Of a DNA stretch of 64,000 bases, positions 31,855 through 42,600 are shown one piece after another. The stretch comes from UBA5069 sp964560495. Its GTDB lineage: Bacteria > Chloroflexota > Anaerolineae > Caldilineales > Caldilineaceae. The notes below the pieces were generated by a model that saw nothing but the letters and a program-made list of their open reading frames with translations, had not been told where the DNA came from and made no database searches. The stretch spans positions 62,001 through 126,000 of the forward strand of contig CAZLMM010000003.1 in assembly GCA_964560495.1 (NCBI GenBank), written 5' to 3'. Within the stretch, counting starts at the first letter, position 1; every line of letters begins with the position of its first letter. A program made the position numbers and the translations under genes.

Positions 31855-34800
31855 CTGCGCGCCCCCGCCGTCCCCAGCAGCCCGGCCAGCGCAGGCAAGT
31901 CCATCACCACGCGCACGTAGCCCGTTTCCTGCGCCAGCCGCTGCGCTTCCGCCAGGCTGGCACCCGCTGACGCGTCATCGCCGAGCTGCATCTGCTGCCA
32001 GGCCGTCAACGCCAGCACCTGTAACTGGCGCAGCCGCGCGCCGGTGGCGGCGTAGTGCGCCGCTGCGCCCGCCAGCAGCGTGCTGATCGCGGCCAATGCC
32101 TCCCCGCGCGCAATATAGGCGCGCAGATAGGGGATGAGATGGCTGCGTATATAGTCTGCTGCGCTGTGGGAAATGGTCAGGCCGAATTGCTGGATCAGGG
32201 ACCAGGCTTCCGCCCCTTGACCGGAGACGACCAGCCAGCTGATCTCCAGGTCCAGGAAAGTGTCGATGCCCGCCCTGGTGCGGATGTGGTCAGCGGGCTG
32301 CACCATTGGTGGACAGGCCGTTGCGGATGCAAGCTCGATTGCTGCGTACACCAGGCCCATACGCCTGGTCAAAAAGACGAATTCATCATCCTGTAACTGC
32401 TGCGCCAACTGATGGGCCTGCTCGCAATGAAACCGAGCTTGCGCCAGCTCGTTCTGCAAATAGGTGTGTTTGGCCGCGATGATCTGCGCATGGAGAACAT
32501 CGCGGTTGAGGCTGAGCTGCTCACGCTGCCAGCCGGCGAAAAGCGCCTGGAAGCGCTGCGTTGCAGCGCGGCTGTCACCGCGCTTCATGCTCCAGCGCGC
32601 CAACTCACGCTGCACGGCCACCTCGCCCAACGCAAACCCAGCGCGTGCAAAGACAGCCAGGGCATGGTCGCCACAATCGGTGGCGGCAGGATGGTCGCCA
32701 GCATAACTCTTCAAGTGCATTAGAAGAAACCAGTACATGCCGACGATGAGATCCGGCAGCGCAGCCAGATGCGGCTCAGCCTGCGCCAGACCACTCTCAG
32801 CAGCGTGAAAATCGCGCTGCTTGAAGTCGAGCCCGCTGCGCAGCACCCACCATTCAGCCTGCAACAACGTTGCTGCCTCCACCGATCCCGCGCACTTGTC
32901 CAGCGTTGCGCGGGCCTGATCGAAAACGCCCTCACCATCCTCATAGTCCAGCACCGCCGAAAGAAAACAACGGTCGAGCATCAGGCGGGGACGGCGTTGG
33001 GCCACGGGCGCCGGCAGCAAGCCAATCAGCCGCCTTGCCTCATCGGGTTCACGCGTGAGCAGCGTCTGCAACTGCGTTTCCACCAGTTCGGCGGCGGCGT
33101 CCTCCTCCCCGGCGGCCAGAAGGTGATCCACAGCCGCGGATGCACGCCCGGTATTGGCCAGCCAGCGCGCCGCATTGTGGTGCAGAGCGGCCAGATGCGC
33201 CGGGTCAGTCTGACTCCTGAGCCGGTGTTGGAGCAGCTCCTGGAAGAGGTGATGATAGCGAGACCAGCCGGCGCTGTAATTCAAGCGTACCAGAAAGAGA
33301 TCGGCGCTCGCCAGCGTCGCCAGATGCCCATAGACGCCGACATCGCCGGTCACCGCGGCGCAGAGCGGCGCGTTGAACTCGTCCAGGATCGAGGTTTCCA
33401 GCAAGAAACGCTGCAGCTCCGGCGTCTGGCGGTCGAGCACCTCGCCCACCAGATAGTCGGCCAGCCAGTCATGCTCCCCTTGCAGCGCGTCGAGCAGTTC
33501 GCCCACATCACCAGGGTGACGGAGTGAGAGCACCGCAAGCTGCAGCGCCGTGACCCAACCTTCACTACGCCTGGTCAGTTTCGCCACCTCTGCCTCAGTG
33601 GTCGCGTCGAAGCCCTTGGACGACAAATAAGCAGCCACCTCATCTTCGGTGAAGCGCAGGTCATCCACGCTCAGGAAGGCCAGCTTCTCCTGCGCCCGCA
33701 GCCGCGCCAGGCGCAGCTCGGTGCGATGACGGGCAAGCAAGATGAGATGCAGAGTCGGCGGGCCGTGCTCCAACATGGTCAGGAGCAGCGCATCCACGGC
33801 CGGCGACTGAACGCGTTGCAGGTCATCCAGCACCAGGATCACATCTCGTTGCGCAGCCGCAGGTGGGGCCAACGTATCGAATGCGCTGAGGAGATGGTAC
33901 AGGCCGCGGGTAGGGCCGCCTTGCTGGTCGGTAAGAATCGGCTGCACCAGCTCCAACGCGCCTGGCCGCACCGTCTCCAGCGCGGCGGCCACGTAGTAAA
34001 CGAAGCGCGCCGGGTCAGCATCGCCTTCATCGAGGTTGACCCAGGCCGCCTGCTTGCGCAGTCCGGAGATGTCCAGCCAGCGGCTGACCAGGGAGGATTT
34101 GCCGTAGCCCGCCTGGGCAAAGATCGCCAGCCCGCGCACGTTGCGCCAATCATCCAGCCGGCGATAGAGGCGCGGCCGGTCGAGCATGGCGGTGGTGTAG
34201 CCGGGGTGAGCAACCTTGCCAGAGAGCAGCAGGGGTGTGGCAGCGTGACCGCTGTCAGGCGGCGGCGCGTCACGGCTGTCATCAGCCGGCGGTCGTTCGA
34301 GATGTTCTGGCTCATCTGTGGGGCGGGCCGCCGCTCGCACAGAAGGCGGGGGCGGTTCGAGCGCGCCAGCCTTGATCCGCCGATAGAGATCGGTGATCTC
34401 GGCGTTCGGCGGCAAGCCGAATTCGTCGACCAACACCTGCTTGCAGACCCCATACAACTGCAAAGCGGCCGTGCGCTCGCCGTTCCAGGCCAGCAAGAGC
34501 ATGCGCTGTTGATAGGCGCTCTCCTGCCAGGGCTCCAGGGCCAGGAGCTGTTGGCTAGACGCCAGCCCGCGGCGCACCTGCCCGGTCTGGATGAAGTGTT
34601 CGGTCAGCGCGCCCAGCCCGGCCAGCGCCTGCTCGCGCAGATATTCCCGCTGCATGAGCAGCCAATCCTCAAAGGCCGGCGCCTCTGACAGATTGAGCCC
34701 GGCTACAAACTCGCCGCCGTAGAGACGCAGCGCTGCTTCCAGGCGATCCACATCGCGCTCGGTCAGGGAGACGCCGGTTCGCAGGAGACGCTGGCCGGCC

Positions 34801-35108
34801 AGAAAGTCGTCGACATCGAGCCAGAAAGGTGGACGGCGCACGAATTCGATGGTTTGGCGGTCGCTGCGCAGGAATTCCCCAAACTGCCTGCGCAGATCAG
34901 AGAGGACGCGGCGCATGTTATTGCGCGCGTCGGCCTCCGACTTGTCCGGCCAGAACATGGCGACCAGCAGATCGCGCGGGATGGGGCGTTCGTTGCAGAG
35001 CAAATAGATCAGGAGCGCCTGCGACTTGCGCATGGCGAAGGGTGCAACCGCCTCGCCGCCAAGCAAGAAGTGGGGCGGCCCCAGTAGTTTGACCTCGAAC
35101 TTTGCCAT
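31851..35108 (-). CDS. BTAD / MalT-like ATP-dependent transcriptional regulator
   Basis: A 1,085-residue regulator. Residues 1-95 are an OmpR-type winged helix (FEVKLLGPPHFLLGGEAV, RKSQALLIYLLCNERPIPRD, NNMRRVLSDLRRQFG); residues 100-260 form the bacterial transcriptional activation domain with TPR-like helices (ALRLYGGEFVAGL, LYRRIKAG). A STAND-type ATPase follows, with the P-loop AQAGYGKSS (about 331-338) and the Walker B strand VILVLDDLQRV. The C-terminal 500 residues are TPR-like. Unlike MalT there is no C-terminal LuxR domain; DNA binding is moved to the front. The start at 35108 is preferred to further-upstream choices because the winged helix begins here. Target genes are unknown. Confidence 0.9.
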   Translation of the reverse strand: MAKFEVKLLGPPHFLLGGEAVAPFAMRKSQALLIYLLCNERPIPRDLLVAMFWPDKSEADARNNMRRVLSDLRRQFGEFLRSDRQTIEFVRRPPFWLDVDDFLAGQRLLRTGVSLTERDVDRLEAALRLYGGEFVAGLNLSEAPAFEDWLLMQREYLREQALAGLGALTEHFIQTGQVRRGLASSQQLLALEPWQESAYQQRMLLLAWNGERTAALQLYGVCKQVLVDEFGLPPNAEITDLYRRIKAGALEPPPPSVRAAARPTDEPEHLERPPADDSRDAPPPDSGHAATPLLLSGKVAHPGYTTAMLDRPRLYRRLDDWRNVRGLAIFAQAGYGKSSLVSRWLDISGLRKQAAWVNLDEGDADPARFVYYVAAALETVRPGALELVQPILTDQQGGPTRGLYHLLSAFDTLAPPAAAQRDVILVLDDLQRVQSPAVDALLLTMLEHGPPTLHLILLARHRTELRLARLRAQEKLAFLSVDDLRFTEDEVAAYLSSKGFDATTEAEVAKLTRRSEGWVTALQLAVLSLRHPGDVGELLDALQGEHDWLADYLVGEVLDRQTPELQRFLLETSILDEFNAPLCAAVTGDVGVYGHLATLASADLFLVRLNYSAGWSRYHHLFQELLQHRLRSQTDPAHLAALHHNAARWLANTGRASAAVDHLLAAGEEDAAAELVETQLQTLLTREPDEARRLIGLLPAPVAQRRPRLMLDRCFLSAVLDYEDGEGVFDQARATLDKCAGSVEAATLLQAEWWVLRSGLDFKQRDFHAAESGLAQAEPHLAALPDLIVGMYWFLLMHLKSYAGDHPAATDCGDHALAVFARAGFALGEVAVQRELARWSMKRGDSRAATQRFQALFAGWQREQLSLNRDVLHAQIIAAKHTYLQNELAQARFHCEQAHQLAQQLQDDEFVFLTRRMGLVYAAIELASATACPPMVQPADHIRTRAGIDTFLDLEISWLVVSGQGAEAWSLIQQFGLTISHSAADYIRSHLIPYLRAYIARGEALAAISTLLAGAAAHYAATGARLRQLQVLALTAWQQMQLGDDASAGASLAEAQRLAQETGYVRVVMDLPALAGLLGTAGARS

Positions 35109-35270
35109 CTTTATCTCGTCAAAGAACCCAGCCAGGCGCACGACACCGGTCAACAGGCGCTTTTGTAATGACACGCTCGCGCTGCTGTAACGATAGACAT
35201 GTATTCTACCCTCATGGTGGTGCATTTTACCAGACGATGAAGCGATGACCGTGATGGAGCATACGACCTG

Positions 35271-35504
35271 ATGATGAACCGCCCGCGTTACCGCACCTGC
35301 ATCGTGCGCGCCTGGCACGAAACAGAGAGCGGCTCTGCACAGGTGCGCTGGAGGCTGGCGCTGGAGGCGCCCTCCACAGGGGTGCGTGAGGGATTCGCCA
35401 GTTTCGAGGAGATGGTGGATGCCTTGTGGCGCTATCTGGCTGTTGATGAAGTCGAGGGCAGCGCATCACAACAGGGCGGCGAGGCGAACGATGCGCCGCA
35501 GTAG
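35271..35504 (+). CDS. Small conserved-looking protein of unknown function
   Basis: A 77-residue product with a compact beta-rich part (RYRTCIVRAWHETESG, QVRWRLALEAPSTGVREGF) and a helix (SFEEMVDALWRYLAVD). Short proteins of this pattern, an R-x-W-R/A-L-E-x-P-x-T-G-x-R-x-G-F core, look familiar from related genomes but have no function known to me. It sits divergent to the large regulator with about 160 bases between the starts. Confidence 0.6.
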   Translation: MMNRPRYRTCIVRAWHETESGSAQVRWRLALEAPSTGVREGFASFEEMVDALWRYLAVDEVEGSASQQGGEANDAPQ

Positions 35505-35576
35505 GTCACTCTGCACGGCTGCAGTTGGTCTGGACGTCAGTAACTCATAGACGTGACAAATAAAGATCATACAACT

Positions 35577-35642
35577 GTGGGTGCGGTTCGTAACCGCACA
35601 GTTGTGGTTGACCAGAGACATGCAGTTACAAACCGCACCTAC
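35577..35642. repeat. Palindromic repeat, family C copy 1
   Basis: The left arm GTGGGTGCGGTTCGTAACCG and the right arm, whose complement begins GTAGGTGCGGTTTGTAACTG, pair with a few mismatches. The GTAGGTGCGGTTT/AAACCGCACCTAC end is shared with the perfect palindrome at 43747-43811. An inner hairpin ACAACTG/CAGTTGT overlaps the left arm. Confidence 0.65.
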
Positions 35643-35699
35643 GCAATGTACGAAGTCTATTTGTGCTGTCTATCAGTAACGTAACAAGGATCGTATCGC

Positions 35700-38597
35700 A
35701 TGAAGACTGGAAAACTCAATCTCCTCGTGGCCGTGCTGGCGCTTGCGGCATTTGTGCTGGCTGCCTGTACGCCGGTGCGACCCGTGGCTGCGCCGGCGCC
35801 TGATGCAGCCGCTAACGCCATGCCAGCAGCGCCTGCGGCCGCAGCGACCGACCTGGACAGGCTGCTGGCGCACCCCTGGCAGTGGGTTTCGTTCACCAAC
35901 CCGGTCGAGGCCTTTGATGTCGATGCGCCTGCAAAGTACACGCTGGCCTTTGGCGATGACGGTATCGTCGAGATCGTGGCCGATTGCAACACGGCCATCG
36001 CCGCCTACGGAATCGCCAGCGAAGACGCCGTTATGCTCACCATGACCGTTGCTCCCAGAACCGAGGATGCCTGTCCGCCGGACTCGCGCGGCGACCAATT
36101 TCTGAAGCTGCTGGGTGGGGCCGCCATCTACTTCTTTCAGGACGGTCGGCTCTTCATCGACCTGATGGCCGATGGCGGAACCATGGTCTTTGACTCAGTC
36201 GAGGTGGACACGGCCGCGAGCCAAGCCGAGGAGACGCCCGACAGCGAACAAGCACAACGGGTCGAGACGCTGGGCAACCTGACCTACAGCGGTCTCTTTC
36301 CCGACCGGACGATCACCCTGGTCGACGGTCGCGCTGACTATGAGGAGGAAGGCCCGGGGACGCCTTTTGTCTCCCTTATGGACCGGCTGATTCCCACCGG
36401 CGACCTGGATGGCGACGGCGCTGAAGACGCGGTGGCGCTGCTGGAAGACCACTCCTCCGGCTCAGGCAATTTTCTCTTTCTTGCCGCGGTGCTGAACGCA
36501 CGCACCGAGCCCACGCCAACCACCGCGCTCATGCTCGGCGACCGCATCCAGGTGAAGTCATTGGCCATCGAGGGCGACCAGGTGGTGGCGGAGCTTGTCG
36601 CGCAAGGCGGCAGCGATCCGGCCTGCTGCCCCACCTGGAATGTGCGGAAAACCTTTGCGCTACAAGATGGCGCCCTGGTCGAAACCGGCAGCGAGGAGTT
36701 GAGCCAGGTCGCCCTGGCTGACCTGAACGGTACGGCCTGGCGGCTGGTCGACCTGGGCGCGGATCAGCCGCCGGTGCTGCCCGACGCCGAAATCACGCTG
36801 GCCATCGACGACGGCCAGATCAGCGGGTTCGCCGGCTGCAACAACTACACTGCTGCACTGAGCGGCGACCCGGCTGTGCTCCAATCCTTTGTGGCCGGCC
36901 CGATCGCGGTCACAAAGATGGCCTGCGCCGACGCTATCTCGGCCCAGGAAGCGACCTATCTTGCGCTGCTGGAGAGCGTGCCAGGTTGGCGCTACGAGGC
37001 CGGCCATCTGGCGCTGGCCTACTTGATGGACGACGGCGCCTACACGTATTTGCTCTTTGCACCACAGCCGGTGGCCGCGCAAACTGCCGCGACGGACAGC
37101 GCGCTGCGTGTCGAGCCGCTGGCGGAGTGCTTCGCCCAGCCGCCGGACGACCTCGACGTGACCTACGAGATCGACTGCGGCTATGTGGTCGTGCCCGCAA
37201 GCGCCGACGACGCCAACAGCCCAGAACTGAAGCTGGGCTTCACGCGCCTCAGTTCCGGGCAGGGGAGTACCCGTGTGCCGCTCTTCATGCTGGCCGGCGG
37301 CCCGGGAGGGACCAACATCAGCCCGGACAAGTACCGTCTGTTCCAGTCTGAACTGCTGGGCGGTGTTCTGAATCAGCGTGACATCGTCATCCTGGAGCAA
37401 CGCGGTACGCAACACACCAGCACGTTTCTGGATTGCCCGGCCCTGGCCACGGCGCCGTGGACTGCGTATACGCAAGGGTTGCAGGGCAAGGAAGCTGATG
37501 ACTTCGCCTATGCGGCGCTGCAGGGCTGCATCGACGACTTCAAGGCGCAGGGGGTCGACTTCGACGCCTACAACAGCGTGGAAAACGCCGCCGATGTCTA
37601 CCTGGCGCGTGCAGCGCTGGGCTACGACAAGATCATCTACTATGGCGCGTCCTACGGCGCGCAGCTTGGCCAGCATATCATGCGCGACTACCCCTTCATG
37701 CTGGAGGCCGTGGTATTGGACGGCGCCGAAGCGCTGTCGCGCAAGAGTTGGGTCGAGAACCGGGCGCTGGATGCGCAGTGGGGGATCGACAACCTGACGG
37801 CGCTCTGCTCGGCTGACGCAAAATGCGCCGAGACGTACGACATCCCTGCGCTGGTCGAGGATGCGCTGGCGCTCTTCGACGACGGCCCGCTGCCCTACAC
37901 CTACACCGATCCTGCCGACCCGACGCTGACCGTCGAAGGCGAGCTCACGGTCGATGACATGGTTGGCTTGATCTATCAGTTGCAGGGTGATCGCCTCAGC
38001 GCCATGAGCCTGCCTGCGACGTTGGCGCAGTTGACCGGCAGCGCAGAAGCCGCGACCGAGGTATTGGGCAGCATCAAGGGAAGCAGCCTGCTGGCCAGCC
38101 ACGCCAGTTCCAGCGCTGCCGGCCCCAGCCCGATGGCGATCCTCATGCACTTGGCGATGGTCTGCTCCGACGATCCGGTCAAGTCGGTCGATGATGTGAA
38201 GCTGGACGGGGTTGGCCGCTACGCCACACTTTTTGGCCAGGCCGAGGCCGAGGACTATGCGGCGTTCTGTGCGTTGATCGATGTAGCATCCCTGCCGGAT
38301 GACACCGACGTCGACGTGACAACGGATGTGCCCACGCTGCTCCTGGGCGGCGATCTGGACGTGGCAACGCCCGTCTTCCGCAGCCAGGAGGTGGCCGACG
38401 GACTGCCGAATGCGACGCTGATCGTCTTTCCCGGGCGCACCCATGTGCAGATTGCCGGCGTCAATCTCTGCGCTGCGGACATTATGACCCAGTTCGTCTT
38501 CGACCCGGCCGCGCCGCTGGACACAAGCTGCACCGCAGAGAGCCCAGTGATGGGGTTCGTGCTGCCCGACGGCAGCATGAGCCAGGAGACTGAGTAG
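35700..38597 (+). CDS. META-domain / TAP-like alpha-beta hydrolase lipoprotein
   Basis: A 965-residue surface lipoprotein (lipobox VLAAC at residue 23). In order: META-like domain (about 50-170, HPWQWVSFTNPVEAFDV), a module with LTYSGLFPDRTITLVDGRA, GDLDGDGAEDA and CCPTW (about 193-335), a second META domain (about 341-460, GFAGCNNYTAAL), and an alpha/beta hydrolase (about 475-950) of the tripeptidyl-aminopeptidase-like type: oxyanion segment AGGPGGT, nucleophile Ser651 (YYGASYGAQ), Asp in LLLGGDLDVATP, His915 (GRTHVQ). The catalytic set is complete, so a peptidase or esterase activity is likely. The first 460 residues use the same modules as the S41 protein at 16147, in a different order. 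Confidence 0.87.
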   Translation: MKTGKLNLLVAVLALAAFVLAACTPVRPVAAPAPDAAANAMPAAPAAAATDLDRLLAHPWQWVSFTNPVEAFDVDAPAKYTLAFGDDGIVEIVADCNTAIAAYGIASEDAVMLTMTVAPRTEDACPPDSRGDQFLKLLGGAAIYFFQDGRLFIDLMADGGTMVFDSVEVDTAASQAEETPDSEQAQRVETLGNLTYSGLFPDRTITLVDGRADYEEEGPGTPFVSLMDRLIPTGDLDGDGAEDAVALLEDHSSGSGNFLFLAAVLNARTEPTPTTALMLGDRIQVKSLAIEGDQVVAELVAQGGSDPACCPTWNVRKTFALQDGALVETGSEELSQVALADLNGTAWRLVDLGADQPPVLPDAEITLAIDDGQISGFAGCNNYTAALSGDPAVLQSFVAGPIAVTKMACADAISAQEATYLALLESVPGWRYEAGHLALAYLMDDGAYTYLLFAPQPVAAQTAATDSALRVEPLAECFAQPPDDLDVTYEIDCGYVVVPASADDANSPELKLGFTRLSSGQGSTRVPLFMLAGGPGGTNISPDKYRLFQSELLGGVLNQRDIVILEQRGTQHTSTFLDCPALATAPWTAYTQGLQGKEADDFAYAALQGCIDDFKAQGVDFDAYNSVENAADVYLARAALGYDKIIYYGASYGAQLGQHIMRDYPFMLEAVVLDGAEALSRKSWVENRALDAQWGIDNLTALCSADAKCAETYDIPALVEDALALFDDGPLPYTYTDPADPTLTVEGELTVDDMVGLIYQLQGDRLSAMSLPATLAQLTGSAEAATEVLGSIKGSSLLASHASSSAAGPSPMAILMHLAMVCSDDPVKSVDDVKLDGVGRYATLFGQAEAEDYAAFCALIDVASLPDDTDVDVTTDVPTLLLGGDLDVATPVFRSQEVADGLPNATLIVFPGRTHVQIAGVNLCAADIMTQFVFDPAAPLDTSCTAESPVMGFVLPDGSMSQETE

Positions 38598-38627
38598 CCC
38601 ATTTCGTAGTCAGTCGAGATGCCCTGA

Positions 38628-39632
38628 ATGGATAAGATTTCGTTCTTGACCTTAGCGATTTTTGCCAGCCTGCTCGCAGGTTGCAGCCAGCAGCCCGGCG
38701 GCTACCTGGCCGCGTCCGCCGTCAGCCGGGATGGCTTTGCCCGCAGCCCGGCGGCGGTGGACGCTCTGGCCGACCAGGACGTGCAGATCTGGGGCTATGT
38801 CGACCACGGCAACCTCTACGGCGACGACGCGGCGCAGGCGATCCTGGGCGACTGGTGGAGCGGCCCCGGCCCCGATGACGGCACCTGGCGCTTCGACCTG
38901 AAGGCCAACGCCGATGACAAAGTTGGGCAGTCGTTCGCCGTCCACGCGCCCAACGACCCAGGCCGGGATGACCTGCTCAAACGTTTCGTGGCCGATGCCA
39001 GGGCGCAGCAGCCCACCAGAGTCTTCGTGACCGGCAAGCTGTTCACCTTCGCGGCGCCGGCCAACATCGCAGCCCGCACCGGCCTGACCATGGCCGTGGC
39101 GTCGTCCGCAGCCATTCTGCTCGATGCGCCCAACGAAGGCGACACCATGTCCCAGAGCACAGCCAAGCCAGCGTATGTGACCGACCTGGAGGCTGCCTAT
39201 GGCGCGCCCAGCCAGGCCGGCTTTGGCAGCGCCGTCTTTTACGAACCCGACGCCGACAGCGGCGACCTGCTGGCGTGGTCGCTGGAGAAATACAAATACT
39301 TCACCGGCGACCTGTGGGATCGCTACGGCGAGGAGGCGTGGCTGGGGCCGTGGCGGCAGGTCTATTGGCGACCCGACGGCGCAGTTCCCGACATCGTCGC
39401 CGAATTGCGCGCCATCGACGATGCGGACGCCGCGCGGTCGGTGGAGATGATCCTCGACAACAGCGCGGACCCCACGGCGGCGGGCGCGGCGCTGACAGGC
39501 GTGTTCGACGACCCGGCCATGCGCGAGGTGGTCGTCTTCAATCTCGGCGACAGCGCGGCTATGTCAGGCGTGCTGGTGGCCGGCCGGCGCACGAGCGGTG
39601 AGGCCGTGTTCTTATTGTTCTTGATGGACTGA
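38628..39632 (+). CDS. Lipoprotein of unknown function
   Basis: A 334-residue lipoprotein (lipobox LLAGC, Cys19). Residues 40-170 look like an OB-fold-type beta barrel (DVQIWGYVDHGNLYGDDA, TRVFVTGKLFTFAAP). Residues 180-334 form a second domain (YVTDLEAAYGAPSQAGFGSA, LLAWSLEKYKYFTGDLWDRY) that I do not recognise. It follows the hydrolase by 30 bases and is probably co-transcribed. A degenerate copy of part of the second domain is found at 20093-20155. The ribosome binding site is poor. Confidence 0.7.
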   Translation: MDKISFLTLAIFASLLAGCSQQPGGYLAASAVSRDGFARSPAAVDALADQDVQIWGYVDHGNLYGDDAAQAILGDWWSGPGPDDGTWRFDLKANADDKVGQSFAVHAPNDPGRDDLLKRFVADARAQQPTRVFVTGKLFTFAAPANIAARTGLTMAVASSAAILLDAPNEGDTMSQSTAKPAYVTDLEAAYGAPSQAGFGSAVFYEPDADSGDLLAWSLEKYKYFTGDLWDRYGEEAWLGPWRQVYWRPDGAVPDIVAELRAIDDADAARSVEMILDNSADPTAAGAALTGVFDDPAMREVVVFNLGDSAAMSGVLVAGRRTSGEAVFLLFLMD

Positions 39633-39698
39633 CAGCTTGACCAACGAGTTACCTGACCGAACTCAGGCGCAATTGAAACAACTATGAGGTGCTTCAAC

Positions 39699-42600
39699 AT
39701 GAACAGCAACAAAAACCATCGTGTCTGGCTGCCCCGCTTCGTGCAGGGGTGCTTCGTTCTGCTCCTGGCGCTGGCCGGCCTGGCACTGTTCGACAGCCGC
39801 CCGGCTCACGCAGCGGGCACTGTAACCGACTGCAGCACCTATGGGCCCGGAACGGGTACGCTGCAGGCCGCGCTGGCCGGCGGCGGCATGGTTACCTTCG
39901 CCTGTGACGGCGCCATCGTGGTGCCCCAGATCAGCATCAGCGCCGACACCGAGATCGACGCCACCGGCCACACTGTGACCCTGAGCGGCAACAACGCCAA
40001 TCGGGTATTTTACGTCCACAGTAATCACCACCTGACTCTGAAGTCCATCACCATTGCAAATGGCCAAGGCCCCACAGGTTTCACAGGTTGCCCTGACTAC
40101 TGCGGCGGTGGTGTTGTCGTGGATGTGGGCGGTCAGTTGACGGTTCGTGGCAGCATTTTTAGAGACAACTCGTCCGTGAGTGGGGGGGCGATCAGCAACC
40201 ACCTGGGCACGCTGCTGGTTGAGAATAGTGAATTTGTAGGGAATACGAGTACCAACCAAGGCGGTGCAATCTTAGTCACCGGAACGAATGTCAGTAGCCC
40301 CAGCACAACAATCGTTGGCACGACGTTTCAGAATAATCGTGCAACTAGTCGGAGGTACGGCAGCGGCGGGGCTATCTATGGTTTTGTAGGGACGATGACT
40401 ATCTCAAATAGCACGTTCCACGGCAATGAGGCTTATCTAGAGGGCGGCGCGATGAGCTCCAATAGGTCGCTAACTGTGGATAGTTCTACGATTGTGGGAA
40501 ACAGCGCCGGAAATGGGGGCGGCATCCACTCTGTTGGCGCCGGCAGCAGGGAGCTGAAGAACACGATTGTGTACGGCAACACTGCTTCAACCGGCCCCGA
40601 CATAAGTGGGCCAGTCACATCCAACGGCCATAACTTAATTGGTACCACAGCGGGCGCAACGATCACGCCGCAGGGCACCGACATTATCGGCCAGGATCCC
40701 CTGCTCGGCCCGCTGGCGAACAACGGCGGTCCCACCCAAACCCACGCCCTGCTCCCCGGCAGCCCGGCCCTGGACGCGGGCGACACGACGCTGACGACCG
40801 ATCAGCGCGGTGAACCGCGCCCCTTCGGCCTCGCCGACGACATCGGCGCGTACGAGAGCCAGGCCAACGGCACCATCGTCATCGCCAAGCAGACGGCCCC
40901 AGCCAACCAGGGCGACTTCGACTTCACCCACGACATCACCACGACCACTACCTTCACCCTGGCGGGCGGGCAGAGCGAGACCTTCCTCAACGTCGCGCCC
41001 GGAACCTACACCGTCACCGAAGCGATCGAGCCTGCGTGGCGGCTGGTGGACCTGCGCTGCGACGACGGGAACAGCCCCCGGCCTTCCAGCGGCAGCACCA
41101 TCACGCGCACCGCGACCATCGCCGTGGAGCCGGGTGAGACGGTCACCTGCACCTTCACCAACAGCGAGGACGACATCATCATCGTCCAGAAGCGCACCCT
41201 GCCGGCTGGCGGAACAGGCTTCGACTTCACAGTCGGCGGCGCATTGACGGGCGCCTTCACGCTGGACGACGGTCAGTTCGAGGTGCTGGATGTGATCAGC
41301 GGGACCTACACCATCACCGAGACGGATCGGTCGCCGGCCTACACGCTCGACAGCATCGAGTGCACAGTCTTTGGCCCCGGCCCGAACGACGAAGCCACGG
41401 TCAACGGCAACACCACCACCGGCAGCGTGGACCTGGCGCTGACCACCGGCCAGGCGGCGTTCTGTCTCTTCACCAACCAGAAGGCCGGCAGCATTACCAT
41501 CGTGAAAGACGCCGACCCGGCGGACGACACGCCCTTCGCCTTCACGAGCGACAAGCTGGGCAGCTTCACGCTGAGTGACCCGACGACGAACACCAAGGTC
41601 TTCACCGACGTGCTGCCCGGCACGTACGTCTTCACGGAGACGGTGACCAGCGGCTGGAAGCTGTTGGGTGTCGTGTGCAACGTGCCCAATTTCTTCGACG
41701 GTAACACAGGCAGGCTTGAAGTCTACCCAAATCCCGGCGATGATGCGACCTGCACCTTCGCGAACGCGAAGGTGGGCAGCATCACCATCGTGAAGGATGC
41801 CGATCCGGCGGACGACACGCCCTTCGCCTTCACGAGCGACAAGCTGGGCAGCTTCACGCTGAGTGACCCGACGACGAACACCAAGGTCTTCACCGACGTG
41901 CTGCCCGGCACGTACGTCTTCACGGAGACGGTGACCAGCGGCTGGGAACAGGTGCTCGCGTGCGACGGGGCGAACTGGGCCGGCAACGACAATACGGGGC
42001 GGGCCGAGCTCTTCCTCGATGCCGGCGACGACGCGACCTGCACCTTCAGCAACACCAAATTGGGGACGATCATCGTGGTCAAGCGCGCAGTGGGCGGCGA
42101 CGCCACCTTCCCCTTCACCAGCACCATCCCGGGCAATCTCAACTTCGATCTGACGACGGTCAACGGCGTCACGCAGACCCAGTTCAGCAACCTGCCGCCC
42201 GGCCGCTATAGCATCAGCGAGACCGTTCCGGCGGATTGGACGCTGCTGCCGGTGAGCTGTAATGGCGATGACCCAGGCAGCATCGACCTGGCGGCGGGCG
42301 AGACCGTGGTCTGCGTCTTCATCAACCTGAAGCAGGACACGATCATTGTCAAGAAGGTGAGCATCGGCGCCGATGGTCGCTTCGACTTCACCACCAACAT
42401 CCCAGGCTATGCCAGCTTCGCGCTGACGACGACCAATGGCGCCGCCAGCACCCCGCTGACCAACCTGACGCCGGCCACCTACAACATCAGCGAGGCGGCT
42501 GCGCCCGGCTGGCAGCTCACCGGCGCTGCCTGTGACAATGGCGACAGCCCCAGCGCTGTCAGCCTCGCGCCCGACCAGACGGTGACATGCACCTTCACCA

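Noticed and set aside
41487..41945. Direct repeats considered as a CRISPR array
   Set aside because: Only two long in-frame copies with a 96-codon period inside a coding repeat protein; no short repeats with unique spacers.
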